NCBI GenBank assembly: GCA_900545665.1
Contig: UQZU01000014.1
Coordinates: 1-44,993 of the forward strand
Length of the DNA: 44,993 nt
Source: an uncultured Collinsella sp.
GTDB taxonomy: Bacteria > Actinomycetota > Coriobacteriia > Coriobacteriales > Coriobacteriaceae
Direction of reading: 5' to 3'
In this document: positions 24,191-32,677 of the stretch, piece by piece
Layout of the letters: each line of letters begins with the position of its first letter
Numbering within the stretch: the stretch's first letter is position 1
Position numbers and translations under genes: made by a program
The notes under the pieces: generated by a model
The model's database searches: none
Told to the model about the DNA's origin: nothing
The model's input: the letters and a program-made list of their open reading frames with translations, nothing else

Positions 24191-25357
24191 TTAAGCGGTG
24201 AAGGGGTGAATCGTCACGCCCTTGACCACGCGGTTGACCGTGCCGGTGGGGCTCGGCGTATCGGGCGTGTTGCCCACGCGCACGGAGTTGAGCAGGCTGA
24301 TGGCCTGGGCAAACATCACGAACGGCAGAGCGAGGTAGCCCTCGGGAAGCGCTTCGTAGCCCTTAAAGGTGAAGGACTCACCCTCATAGACGGTGGCACC
24401 TTCCTGCTGAACGGCGATGGTGTGCTGAGCGATCTCGTCGCCACCGATCTCGTTGAGGATGTCGATGTCGTACTGACGGGTGTAGGCGTCGTTGTTGACG
24501 AACACGAAGACGAGCGTCTTATCGTCGACGAAGGACTTAGGTCCATGACGATAGCCCATGGAGGTGTCGTAGGAAGTAGCGACCAGACCGTGAGCCAGCT
24601 CGAGGATCTTGAGCTGGCTCTCCTGGGCAAGGCCACCGAAGGAGCCAGAACCCAAGTAGGTCACGCGGTTGAAGTCGCCAGCCAGGTAATCGGCGATCTC
24701 GGGCTCACGGGAGATGACCTCCTCGCCCATCTTGGCGATGGTCTCGACCCACTCGGCCTTCTGCTCGTCAGAGGCAGTGTCGAAAATAAGGGTGGAGAGC
24801 AGGGTCATGCAGGAATAAGAACCGGTCATGGCGAAGCCCTTGTCGTTGGCGCGCGGAATGAGCAGCGTCAGCGCGTTGGGATCATCGGCAGACTCGACAG
24901 CGAGCTTGCCCTCGGGAGCGCAGGTGATGTTGAGGAACTTGACGTTGTGGACGAGCTCCTTGGCAACGGCAACGGCGGCAAGGCTCTCGGGGCTGTTGCC
25001 AGAGCGGGCAAAGGAAACCACGAGCGTGGGATCCTCGGCGCGCAGGAAGTCGCGCGGGGCGCTCACGATGTCGGTCGTGGCGATGGGCTTAAAGTCGTAG
25101 AGATCAGTGTTGCCAGCGTGACGCAGGTACGGGGCGCAGGTATCGCCAACGTAGTCGGACGTACCGGCACCGGTGAAGACAACGGACAGACGACCCTCGC
25201 CCATGGCGCGAGCCTCGGCCAGGAAGGCCTCGATGGCCTCCTTGTTCTCGCGATAGATGTTGAGCGTATCACGCCAAAGCTCGGGCTGCTGAGCAATCTC
25301 GGCCGTGGTGATCTGGGCGCCGAGCTCGGTGAGCTCCTCGACACTCTTCTCGAACAT
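24191..25357 (-). CDS. agaS: Galactosamine-6-phosphate deaminase/isomerase (SIS domain)
   Basis: This 388-residue cytoplasmic protein has two SIS domains (FTGAGTSDYVGD, VVSFARSGNSPES; YLGSGSFGGLAQES, SMGYRHGPKSFVDD). The C-terminal PDTPSPTGTVNRVVKGVTIHPF is characteristic of AgaS. It converts galactosamine 6-P to tagatose 6-P plus ammonia, the step after NagA and before LacC. It lies downstream of gntR1 and the mannose-family PTS genes on the same strand. RBS AAAGAGGT precedes the ATG. GlmS-like isomerases are excluded by the lack of a glutaminase domain. Confidence 0.92.
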   Translation of the reverse strand: MFEKSVEELTELGAQITTAEIAQQPELWRDTLNIYRENKEAIEAFLAEARAMGEGRLSVVFTGAGTSDYVGDTCAPYLRHAGNTDLYDFKPIATTDIVSAPRDFLRAEDPTLVVSFARSGNSPESLAAVAVAKELVHNVKFLNITCAPEGKLAVESADDPNALTLLIPRANDKGFAMTGSYSCMTLLSTLIFDTASDEQKAEWVETIAKMGEEVISREPEIADYLAGDFNRVTYLGSGSFGGLAQESQLKILELAHGLVATSYDTSMGYRHGPKSFVDDKTLVFVFVNNDAYTRQYDIDILNEIGGDEIAQHTIAVQQEGATVYEGESFTFKGYEALPEGYLALPFVMFAQAISLLNSVRVGNTPDTPSPTGTVNRVVKGVTIHPFTA

Positions 25358-25386
25358 TTCTAATACCTCTTTCTTTACTAAATTGT

Positions 25387-25403
25387 CTGATATATAAAGA
25401 CTT
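25387..25403. promoter_or_regulatory. Candidate operator upstream of agaS
   Basis: GTCTGATATATAAAGAC is an imperfect palindrome (GTCT...AGAC around TATAT) about 30 bp before agaS. No second copy was found, so it is weak evidence. Confidence 0.3.
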
Positions 25404-25468
25404 AATCTGAAAAGTTAAATCGGGTAGTAGTCATAGGCTGTTTTTCTTTCGTTAACACTCGTATCCGA

Positions 25469-26203
25469 TCACAGAGTATCTCGATAATGAGAAATCCTGT
25501 ACTTAAACTTGTCCGCACGAGCCACCGAAAGCGTAAACTCGACAACATCATTTTGGGTGTTGTGAGTAGTTCGGACTATGTCCAGAACTGGCGCACCCTC
25601 ACCAATACCTAGAAGCCGAGCGTCACATGGACGTGCTATACCCGCAGAGAACTCCTCATCCGCTACTCGAATTTTCTGCTGATAATCCTGCTCAATGACA
25701 TCGTAAAGGGGCTTCTGTTCGAGTAGAGGACGCTTGAGTGAAATAAAGAGCCTTGCTGGAAGATAGCTACGCTCAACCATCATAGGAATACCATCTGCCA
25801 TTCGTAAACGTTTGAGTTTTAATACCTTTTCACCCAAATGAATCCCCATTTGCATCGAGAGCGTTTTATCTGCTTCCATTTCACAGAACTCTAAGATGGT
25901 TGTTTCTGGCAGCCGGCCCATCGCTTTCATCTGTTCAGTAAAACTGTACGATTGGGTAAGATTTGTTGCTTGAGCTAGTCGATCGGCAACAAACGTACCG
26001 CGACCTTGTTTTCGCACAATCCGACCAAGATACTCAAGTTCCTGAATTGCAAGCCGGACAGTCGACCGCGAAAGCCCGAAACGTTCGGCAAGCTCACGTT
26101 CGGACGGAATCAAATCACCTGGCTGATATTCATGATCAATTTTTTCGATCAGAATATCTACGAGCTGGTCATATAGCGGTTGTCTGTGCCTCTTGCACGT
26201 CAT
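25469..26203 (-). CDS. GntR-family (HutC/UTRA) regulator 1
   Basis: This regulator of about 244 residues has an N-terminal winged HTH (PLYDQLVDILIEKI, PSERELAERFGLSRSTVRLAIQELEYLG) and a C-terminal UTRA ligand domain, as in NagR/YvoA and AgaR-like regulators that sense amino-sugar phosphates. Start ATG 26203 has GGAG 6 nt upstream; the in-frame GTG at 26215 overlaps that RBS. It is a clear paralogue of the regulator at 33991. It sits between the PTS EIIA and agaS, so it probably controls the GH35-PTS-agaS set. Base composition is more AT-rich than the second copy. Confidence 0.9.
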   Translation of the reverse strand: MTCKRHRQPLYDQLVDILIEKIDHEYQPGDLIPSERELAERFGLSRSTVRLAIQELEYLGRIVRKQGRGTFVADRLAQATNLTQSYSFTEQMKAMGRLPETTILEFCEMEADKTLSMQMGIHLGEKVLKLKRLRMADGIPMMVERSYLPARLFISLKRPLLEQKPLYDVIEQDYQQKIRVADEEFSAGIARPCDARLLGIGEGAPVLDIVRTTHNTQNDVVEFTLSVARADKFKYRISHYRDTL

Positions 26204-26290
26204 GATATTCTCCACGTAATGAGCAATTGACCAATACTTCAGCCTTCAGGTAACGCACCAACATGTCCAATAAATGGGCTAATAGCGACA

Positions 26291-26719
26291 CTACATCTCA
26301 TCGTCTTCATCAATGTCAGCACTCTCGAGTTTCTTGAGATCGACTCCCTCACGACCAACGACCCGTGCGCGTTCGGCAAGTTCATCAAGCGTTGGGTCTC
26401 CAAACGCACGCGTCATAACAAGCTCCACCAACATAGGTAGATTTGTTCCGGTGACAACGGTCACGTTATCGAGCTCAGTCGTCATTGGGATAGCTTGATT
26501 GAACGGAGTACCGCCAAGCAAATCAACAAACACCAATACGCCATCACAAGCTTGACGCATCTTGGCAATGCAGGTTCGCAAATCATCACCAAAAGTAACC
26601 GCCTCCGAGCCCGCAAAAGGAACTACCTCAAAATTAGGCTGTTCGCCGGCGACCATATCCACAGCGCTTTTCAAACCAGGTGCAAACTGACCGTGACCAG
26701 TTAGTACAAATCCAATCAT
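26291..26719 (-). CDS. PTS mannose-family EIIA component
   Basis: This 142-residue EIIA of the mannose/sorbose family has its phosphorylated His at residue 9 (LTGHGQFA). The FVDLLGGTPFNQA motif and NLPMLVELVM helix are typical of the fold. It phosphorylates the EIIB at 29423. It is separated from EIID by a TPR-like gene and a hairpin terminator, so its expression may be tuned separately from the membrane subunits. The acidic C-terminal tail (DIDEDDEM) is unremarkable. Confidence 0.93.
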   Translation of the reverse strand: MIGFVLTGHGQFAPGLKSAVDMVAGEQPNFEVVPFAGSEAVTFGDDLRTCIAKMRQACDGVLVFVDLLGGTPFNQAIPMTTELDNVTVVTGTNLPMLVELVMTRAFGDPTLDELAERARVVGREGVDLKKLESADIDEDDEM

Positions 26720-26800
26720 TCTATCTACCTTTCTACCGTTCGCTTTCTCTAGCCAAAGAACCCCTCAAAAGGGCTCTTACGACCACTGCATCATTAAAGT

Positions 26801-27424
26801 TTAGTGAGTATTTTGTTTTATCGCGGGAGGTCTGTGAGCGTCTCTAAGCTGCTTTTCAAGGTTGCGATATCTACGTGCTTCGCCCTTGTTCCCGCTGCTC
26901 TCATATTGATATGAAAGCAGCAGATAGAGCTTTCCGCGTAACCCAAGGTCGTTCGTATCCAGCATAGCTTCCATCTCATCGATCTTATCATGCCGACGGC
27001 AAAAGACTATGTCGTAGGTCAATTGACTGTCCGCCAAAATGCCCTTCGACACGATGGGGCGCATCTCTTCCAACATGGACGCCGCCCGCTTCCGGTCACC
27101 CGTCTTGATATAGAAATTAAAGGCGCGAACCGCAAGCTGTCGACGTTGTTTATCGCTGCACGACATCTCCAGCAAGTGGTCAAGCATTCGATCTGCATAT
27201 GCGTCCATATCAGCAGCTTCATAGATCGTGAAACGCAGGTAATACTGCTTATACGTAGACATTACTATACGCGCAAGTTTGCGATCGAGCAGGTCTATGC
27301 AATCTTGGTATAAGCCCAAGTTAAACAATACCTGCAATTTCATATCGAAGTATTTTTTCGCTCCTTCGGTCACAGCGAAATAAGCCACTACAACACAAAT
27401 GAACAGGACGATCCAAAATGGCAT
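26801..27424 (-). CDS. Membrane-anchored TPR-like protein inside the PTS operon
   Basis: I do not recognise a named family. The 207-residue product has one N-terminal membrane segment (FWIVLFICVVVAYFAV, residues 3-18), then helix pairs resembling tetratricopeptide repeats (NLGLYQDCIDLLDRKL, DAYADRMLDHLLEM, AFNFYIKTGDRKRAASMLEEM, SYQYESSGNKGEARRYRNLE). It has no enzyme motif. RBS GAAGGGA precedes the ATG. It sits between EIID and EIIA, where PTS operons normally have nothing. A scaffold or assembly role at the transporter is possible but inferred from position only. It is not a known PTS subunit. Confidence 0.8.
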   Translation of the reverse strand: MPFWIVLFICVVVAYFAVTEGAKKYFDMKLQVLFNLGLYQDCIDLLDRKLARIVMSTYKQYYLRFTIYEAADMDAYADRMLDHLLEMSCSDKQRRQLAVRAFNFYIKTGDRKRAASMLEEMRPIVSKGILADSQLTYDIVFCRRHDKIDEMEAMLDTNDLGLRGKLYLLLSYQYESSGNKGEARRYRNLEKQLRDAHRPPAIKQNTH

Positions 27425-27510
27425 TGCACTATATTCCCTTCAAGGCAGCCTTAAGGAATTAATCGAACACGATGACTGCATAACCGCCTATGAACAACGG
27501 TGTCCGACAA

Positions 27511-27570
27511 AACAAAAGAGGCGCACACTCCAGGGGATATGGCGATAAAGTCGCCTTGGAGGTGTGCGCC
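27511..27570 (-). terminator. Internal terminator/attenuator between EIID and the TPR-like gene
   Basis: A long stem, GGCGCACAC.TCCA with TGGA.GTGTGCGCC (27520-27570), encloses a second small stem GGCGA/TCGCC. On the minus strand TCTTTTGTTTTG follows. Confidence 0.75.
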
Positions 27571-27612
27571 ACGTCTCAATTGAGGCTCAAATGCCGTGAC
27601 AATATGGGGTAT

Positions 27613-28452
27613 TTAGCCCTTGCAAATGATACCGAATGCACCCAAGGCAATGGACAGAACCAAGACGATAAAGATGGCCTTCGTCGAGGTCATGCCCTTC
27701 TTACCGAGGAGCCAGTATACGAAGCCGACGAGTGCGGCAGGAACCAGCTTGGGGCAAATCATATTGCAGATGTTCTGCAAGTCAACGGTAACGCCGCCGA
27801 TAACAGGCTTCGCCGCAATAACGATACCGACATTGGTTGCGACCAGAGCACCGACCATAAAGACACCCATTACGGAGGCCGCATCGGTCAACGCGTTCAG
27901 GCGATCGCTCATGGTGGTGACGAGCTTCATACCCTGCTCATAGGCCATGTGGGTCTGCTTGCAGCGGAACCAGTCAACAAGGATGTTCACGACGACCCAG
28001 ATGAAGATACCCAAGGGGTTGCCGTTCATGGCCATATTGGCAGCCAGAGCGCCGAAAATGGTCGGGAGCAGCGAACCGAAGATGGAATCGCCGATGGAAG
28101 CCAGCGGTCCCATGAGACCAGTCTTGAGACCAGCAACAGCCTCGAGGCCCTCAATGCCCTCCTCTTCCTCGATCGCCAAATCGATACCGGTGATGATCGT
28201 GTTGAGGAAGTTTGAGGTGTTGAAGAACGGTGCGCACTGGGCGCGGCAGGCTTCCTTTAGCTCCGGCGTGCCGTCGCCGTACAGCTTGCGCAGTGTGGGC
28301 AGGATAATCCAGAGATAACCAGAGTGTTGCATGCGCTCGTAGTTCCAACCATCCTGGAAACCAAGCAGGTTACGACGGTTGATCTGCGCAAGGTCGTCCT
28401 TGGTAATCTTGTAGCCAGTGGTGCCATTGGCGAGTTTCTCATTAGAGCTCAT
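27613..28452 (-). CDS. PTS mannose-family EIID component
   Basis: This membrane subunit of about 279 residues has the EIID hallmarks: KITKDDLAQINRRNLLGFQDGWNYERMQ near the start, FFNTSNFLNTIITGI, and MGPLASIGDSIFGSLLPTIFGALAANMA. The C-terminal region holds membrane segments. ATG 28452 overlaps the end of the EIIC gene by 11 nt, so the 50-residue upstream extension is rejected. It forms the sugar-translocating complex with EIIC. Confidence 0.93.
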   Translation of the reverse strand: MSSNEKLANGTTGYKITKDDLAQINRRNLLGFQDGWNYERMQHSGYLWIILPTLRKLYGDGTPELKEACRAQCAPFFNTSNFLNTIITGIDLAIEEEEGIEGLEAVAGLKTGLMGPLASIGDSIFGSLLPTIFGALAANMAMNGNPLGIFIWVVVNILVDWFRCKQTHMAYEQGMKLVTTMSDRLNALTDAASVMGVFMVGALVATNVGIVIAAKPVIGGVTVDLQNICNMICPKLVPAALVGFVYWLLGKKGMTSTKAIFIVLVLSIALGAFGIICKG

Positions 28453-29329
28453 CGTCGTCGTCTCCCTCCGCAGCGCCAGCAGCAGCGACGGGACGCTGGT
28501 TGTTCTTGTAGTACAGCAAAGACAGAGCAAAGCCAATAATAGCGATCGCCAGCATCGACATGTTATTGAACATACCGACCATATCCACGGCGCCCTTACC
28601 AAGCGCGCCGTTCACAGCGACGATGTTGGCGTTGAGGTTCATGATGCTCGTGAAGGCCGTACCAAACAGGGCGGCAACTACAAAGCCGAGCAGCAGGTAG
28701 GCGACGTGCTTTTTGACCGGCAGGTAACGGAGCAGGATGGCGAAGCCAACAGCGGGCAAGGCACCGCCAGCAACAGACAGACCGTCACCCAGCCACTTCC
28801 AGTCGCCGTTAAGGGCGGTAGTGATGCCCTCGACCAAGCCCTGGCCAAATGCGAGAGCCAGGAAGACCGGAATCATGCGGGACAACATCCAGGAAACGGC
28901 ACCGAGCAAGTAGTGTACGTTGTAGGCACCCCAGTTCATCTTCTCGATATCGGCATCGCACATGTGACCGAAGAACGTGTTGGCGAAACGGCCGGCGATA
29001 TCGGTGTAAACGAGAATGGCAGCGACAGGTACGCCGATGGCGGCAAGAGCCGTCTCGGGATTCATGCCCGCACCCACGGCAAAGGCAGTGGCGACCAGAG
29101 TGCCGGAGTTGGCATCGATACGAGAGGCGCCGCCAAAGGTACCAACGCCCAGGACGGTGAGCTGCATGCTGCCGCCGATAAACAGGCCAGTCTGTAGGTC
29201 ACCCATAATCAAACCGGTAATCATACCGGAGAAGACGGCTGAGCCGGCACAGGTGTACCAGTTCAGCTCATCTAGAATCTGATAACCCGCATACAGGGTT
29301 AACAGAAGAATCTGCCACCAAGCAATCAT
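28442..29329 (-). CDS. PTS mannose-family EIIC component
   Basis: This 295-residue polytopic protein has the EIIC-Man profile: TLYAGYQILDELNW, GLIMGDLQTGLFIGGSMQL, GASRIDANSGTLVATAFAVGAG, and several hydrophobic helices to about residue 275. It ends in an acidic tail. RBS AAGGAG lies 6 nt before the ATG. It lies 93 bp after EIIB and overlaps EIID. Confidence 0.93.
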   Translation of the reverse strand: MIAWWQILLLTLYAGYQILDELNWYTCAGSAVFSGMITGLIMGDLQTGLFIGGSMQLTVLGVGTFGGASRIDANSGTLVATAFAVGAGMNPETALAAIGVPVAAILVYTDIAGRFANTFFGHMCDADIEKMNWGAYNVHYLLGAVSWMLSRMIPVFLALAFGQGLVEGITTALNGDWKWLGDGLSVAGGALPAVGFAILLRYLPVKKHVAYLLLGFVVAALFGTAFTSIMNLNANIVAVNGALGKGAVDMVGMFNNMSMLAIAIIGFALSLLYYKNNQRPVAAAGAAEGDDDDEL

Positions 29330-29422
29330 GGTAAACTCCTTATTTAAGGTGTAACAGTTTCTACAATACCAATACGCTTATATAAACCGTGCATCCCCCT
29401 TCACGGCCTAGCGTTAATTCGA

Positions 29423-29887
29423 CTAGAGCGTGAGAGCCTCTGGGTTATCCTGCGGCGTCAGCTGAATGACAATAGGAAGATTATCGGCCTTGAGTTTGGC
29501 AAATGCGTCAAGGTCCCCCTGGTCGCAACTAATGTTGCGAGTCAGCTTCTTGACCGGCTCCATTGTCGTCATATTACCGACGATGAGCTGCTCAAGCTTA
29601 ACACCTTGCTCCAAAAGTCGAACGTAGACCTCAGGCTTTTTCGCAACAATAAAGAGACGTTGCGCATCATATTTGCCAGCAGTGATGTTGGCAGCGGCCT
29701 TGTCGACAGGAAGCACGGACAACTTCACAGTTGCCGGGCAAGCCATGCGAAGAACCTGCTTTTGGGTAGCATCTTGCGATACCTCGTCGTCAGCTACCAT
29801 GAAGCGGCTTACCTGACGGGCGTTAGACCAGAGGTTTGCCACCTGTCCGTGAATCAAGCGAAAGTCGACTCGTGCGCCTACAATCAT
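29423..29887 (-). CDS. PTS mannose-family EIIB component
   Basis: This 154-residue EIIB has the active-site His13 in RVDFRLIHGQVANLW, then FMVADDEVSQD and LEQLIVGNMT. It transfers phosphate from EIIA (26291) to the incoming sugar. The start is 2 bp past the GH35 stop, so it is translationally linked to that gene. It serves as an internal comparison for the His-less EIIB at 18565. Confidence 0.94.
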   Translation of the reverse strand: MIVGARVDFRLIHGQVANLWSNARQVSRFMVADDEVSQDATQKQVLRMACPATVKLSVLPVDKAAANITAGKYDAQRLFIVAKKPEVYVRLLEQGVKLEQLIVGNMTTMEPVKKLTRNISCDQGDLDAFAKLKADNLPIVIQLTPQDNPEALTL

Positions 29888-29889
29888 TT

Positions 29890-31686
29890 CTACTCAACTC
29901 CTTCTTGTTCAAGTGTACGGATAACGGGCTCAGAGCGAAGGGAGATTTTCGCATCATACACGCCCTCTGTTTCGAACATAACGAGCTCATTGGTACCAGA
30001 GTGCAATAAACCGTGCGGAACATAGAGCGTCATGATGGGACCCTTATCCCAAAAACGTCCGACATTCGTTCCGTTTACGAATGCCACACCCTTTCCAAAA
30101 CCCGTAGTGTCGATAAAGGTATCAGCCGGCTCAGATATATCAAACTTTGCGCGGTAAAAGGAAGGTTGCCCCTCTACCCAGCCGGCGGAATAATCAAGAT
30201 TATCGATGTTATCGAGTGGCAGACAACGCATCTCCCAACCGGTAACAAAGTGAAGATCAACGCAAACTCCTGTCCTAATGCCCTTATGCTGCGTATCAGC
30301 GAGCAATTTGTGACCATAATTGACGCGACCCATATCCTCGGTCAGAACATCCAGGCGGTTTTGTTCACAGGGAAGAACGCAGTGAATATCTTCCCCGATG
30401 TGCTCCTGATACTGCGTCGCCACTTTGTCACCGTTCACAAACACCTGTGCACGGTCGCGGGCGTCAATAACCCGAATACGCTCTTCATCTGCACGGTCAC
30501 GCTCGACAGTCGTGGTATATAACGTATATCCATACGACTGACCCATCTCTTCCATGGGCATAGGATATTGAGCTTCAATCGGCTCCGAAAGAATATCGAG
30601 CACATTAAAGAGACTTACGCGCTCACTCACCGAAATATCGGGCATGGAAAACGTCTTTTTTGTTAACGGCTTGCTTTGCGCGATATCGGGATACAGCTCG
30701 TGAACTGTCCTTTGAATTGCGAAGTATTTCTCGGTCGGGTTGCCCTGTTCGTCCAATGGAGCATCGTAGTCATATGATGTCACCTGGTGCAGGTCATGCG
30801 TATGGCGTGCAGAACATCCGTTCATAAATCCAAAGTTGGTGCCTCCATGAAACATGTAGAGGTTTAAAGATCCTCCAAGCTCGAGCACCTCGCGAACGCA
30901 AGAGGCAAGATCTTCGGGATCGCGTCTGATGACGTTCTCCCCATAGCGATTGAACCAGCCGTCCCACAATTCCATGCACATAAGAGGCCATTGTTTTCCA
31001 TGTTCCTTGTGAAAAGCAGAAAGAGCCTCAAAGTTCTCCTTTGCATGAGAACCAAAGTTGCCGGTGCACAACACATCATCGTCAATGAGCGTACCGGCAC
31101 GAAGACACCCACGCCACGGACCATCGGAAGTACAAAGGGGCACGGAAACCCCACGCTCGACCATAAGGCGACGAATCGCACGAAGATAGTCCTTATCCTC
31201 GCAATATGATCCATACTCGTTTTCAACCTGCATCATGATGATGTTTCCGCCCTTGTCAATCTGACGCGGGACGAGTATCGGCATGAGATGGTCGTAGTAA
31301 TGCGCAACGTGAGCAAGAAACTTGGGGTCGCTGCTACGCGGTCTCATATCATGTTGGCGCAGCAGCCATGCTGGCATGCCGCCAAATTCCCATTCTGCGC
31401 AAATAAACGGAGAAGGCCGAACAATTGCATACAGACCGAGCGACGCCGCCTCATCAAGAAATGCCGCCAAATCAATTGAACCAGAAAAATCAAAGACGCC
31501 AGGCTTTGGCTCATGAAGATTCCACGGTACATACGTTTCGACCGTATTAAACCCAAGAGCCTTAAGGTTATAGAGCGAGTGATGCCAGTCGCTCGGATGA
31601 ACACGCATATAGTGAATCGCCCCCGACAAGATGGTGAACGGCTCATCATCGAGTAGGAATTGATTGGTGATTTTAAACGAATGCAT
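29890..31686 (-). CDS. GH35 beta-galactosidase (BgaC-like)
   Basis: This 598-residue cytoplasmic exo-beta-galactosidase has no signal peptide. The GH35 catalytic barrel is at the N-terminus: SGAIHYMRVHP, NTVETYVPWNLHEP, acid/base Glu157 in VENEYGSY, nucleophile Glu239 in MELWDGWF, and MFHGGTNFGF. Beta-sandwich domains follow (ending FGKGVAFVNGTNVGRFW). Pneumococcal BgaC, which heads a very similar gene order, cuts Gal-beta-1,3-GlcNAc. That substrate class is my inference here. It is first in the operon and is preceded by a tandem 21-bp box and CATAAT -10. The gene is visibly more AT-rich than the lac cassettes. Confidence 0.92.
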   Translation of the reverse strand: MHSFKITNQFLLDDEPFTILSGAIHYMRVHPSDWHHSLYNLKALGFNTVETYVPWNLHEPKPGVFDFSGSIDLAAFLDEAASLGLYAIVRPSPFICAEWEFGGMPAWLLRQHDMRPRSSDPKFLAHVAHYYDHLMPILVPRQIDKGGNIIMMQVENEYGSYCEDKDYLRAIRRLMVERGVSVPLCTSDGPWRGCLRAGTLIDDDVLCTGNFGSHAKENFEALSAFHKEHGKQWPLMCMELWDGWFNRYGENVIRRDPEDLASCVREVLELGGSLNLYMFHGGTNFGFMNGCSARHTHDLHQVTSYDYDAPLDEQGNPTEKYFAIQRTVHELYPDIAQSKPLTKKTFSMPDISVSERVSLFNVLDILSEPIEAQYPMPMEEMGQSYGYTLYTTTVERDRADEERIRVIDARDRAQVFVNGDKVATQYQEHIGEDIHCVLPCEQNRLDVLTEDMGRVNYGHKLLADTQHKGIRTGVCVDLHFVTGWEMRCLPLDNIDNLDYSAGWVEGQPSFYRAKFDISEPADTFIDTTGFGKGVAFVNGTNVGRFWDKGPIMTLYVPHGLLHSGTNELVMFETEGVYDAKISLRSEPVIRTLEQEGVE

Positions 31687-31999
31687 GCTACTCCCGATCT
31701 TCGTGCTCTACGACGCGGATGCCGGTTCCTCGGCCCTCAGCTAAACGCCTTGCCTATTATGGACGCATTGACGCAATTATGTAGTCAGAATCTGAAGTGG
31801 TCCGTAAACGGTAGCCAAATGACGATGAACGGCTTTAATGAACAAAATATAAACCCGCTGGTAAATTACTTTTTTACTATAGATTTCTAGCGATTCTATA
31901 TTTGAAAGGTGATATGTACCAGCTATCCACTATTTCATACTAGTTACATTATGCTTCAATCGCATTTCTTCAAATGCTTATCTACTTTGTTGTTGCCGA
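31687..31999 (-). promoter_or_regulatory. GH35 operon promoter region
   Basis: On the minus strand ACCGTTC-like arms lie at 31827-31833 (GCCGTTC) and 31806-31812 (ACCGTTT), 21 bp apart. CATAAT (31776-31781) lies 31 bp after the second arm begins, with only a poor -35 (CGGACC) under that arm, as expected of an activator-dependent promoter. Bases 31840-31999 are AT-rich with an inverted TATAGA...TCTATA; I see no gene there. Confidence 0.5.
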
Positions 32000-32065
32000 T
32001 TTGAGTGCGCGTGCGCCAACCCAAGCATCGTCACGGCTTCAGTTCCCCTATTCATAAACATAAAA

Positions 32066-32140
32066 CCCCGCCAAACGTGATTCCCCTAGGGAAAACACGC
32101 TTGGCGGGGTCGTAGCGTGATTTCCCTAGGGAAATCACGC
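32066..32140 (-). terminator. yhcH terminator and CCTAGG palindrome pair, copy B
   Basis: Same structures as at 19440-19514, offset by 12,626 bp. Confidence 0.75.
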
Positions 32141-32171
32141 CATCAGACGAGCAGCTCAGCCGAGCAGTTCG

Positions 32172-32645
32172 CTACTCCTCCCAGTAAGCGTCTGCAAGCA
32201 GCTTAAAGCAGATCTTCTTGACCGGCTGCGCGCCATCGCCCGGGAACTCGAGCGTGGGCATGTGAGGCTCGCCGGCAACGAACAGCGCGAACTTATCGTC
32301 AGCAAGATCGCCGGCGATCGAAGCGTCGGAATCGACCAGATCGTAGTCGTCCTTCTCGTCAAACTCCTGAACCAGCGTCAGGCTGCCCGTGGCAACCTTA
32401 AAGGCCTCGCGACCCTCGACGTCGATCTGCAGATCGTGATAGCGCTGATGCGTCTCATAGTGAGCCTCGTCCTCGGGACGCGTCGTGGGAGCCATGACGT
32501 TCGCAAAGACCTTGTCGCCCAGAATCTGATGGCTGCCGACCTCGAGCTGCGCCGGGTCGTTCTCCTCGAGCCAGTCGATCAGCACGTCGAGGCCCTTGAG
32601 CATTCCGCGGTACTCCTCGATATCGCCCAATGCACCGTAAATCAT
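32172..32645 (-). CDS. YhcH/YjgK/YiaL family protein, copy B
   Basis: Identical in sequence to the gene at 19546. Here it follows the complete nagA by 32 bp in a gntR2-nagA-yhcH order, which fits a role in sialic acid or N-acetylhexosamine use (anomer handling of a sugar in the pathway). RBS GAGGGGAT precedes the ATG. Confidence 0.9.
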   Translation of the reverse strand: MIYGALGDIEEYRGMLKGLDVLIDWLEENDPAQLEVGSHQILGDKVFANVMAPTTRPEDEAHYETHQRYHDLQIDVEGREAFKVATGSLTLVQEFDEKDDYDLVDSDASIAGDLADDKFALFVAGEPHMPTLEFPGDGAQPVKKICFKLLADAYWEE

Positions 32646-32677
32646 CTAAATCCCCTCTCGGATCGTTTCTTTGGCAG

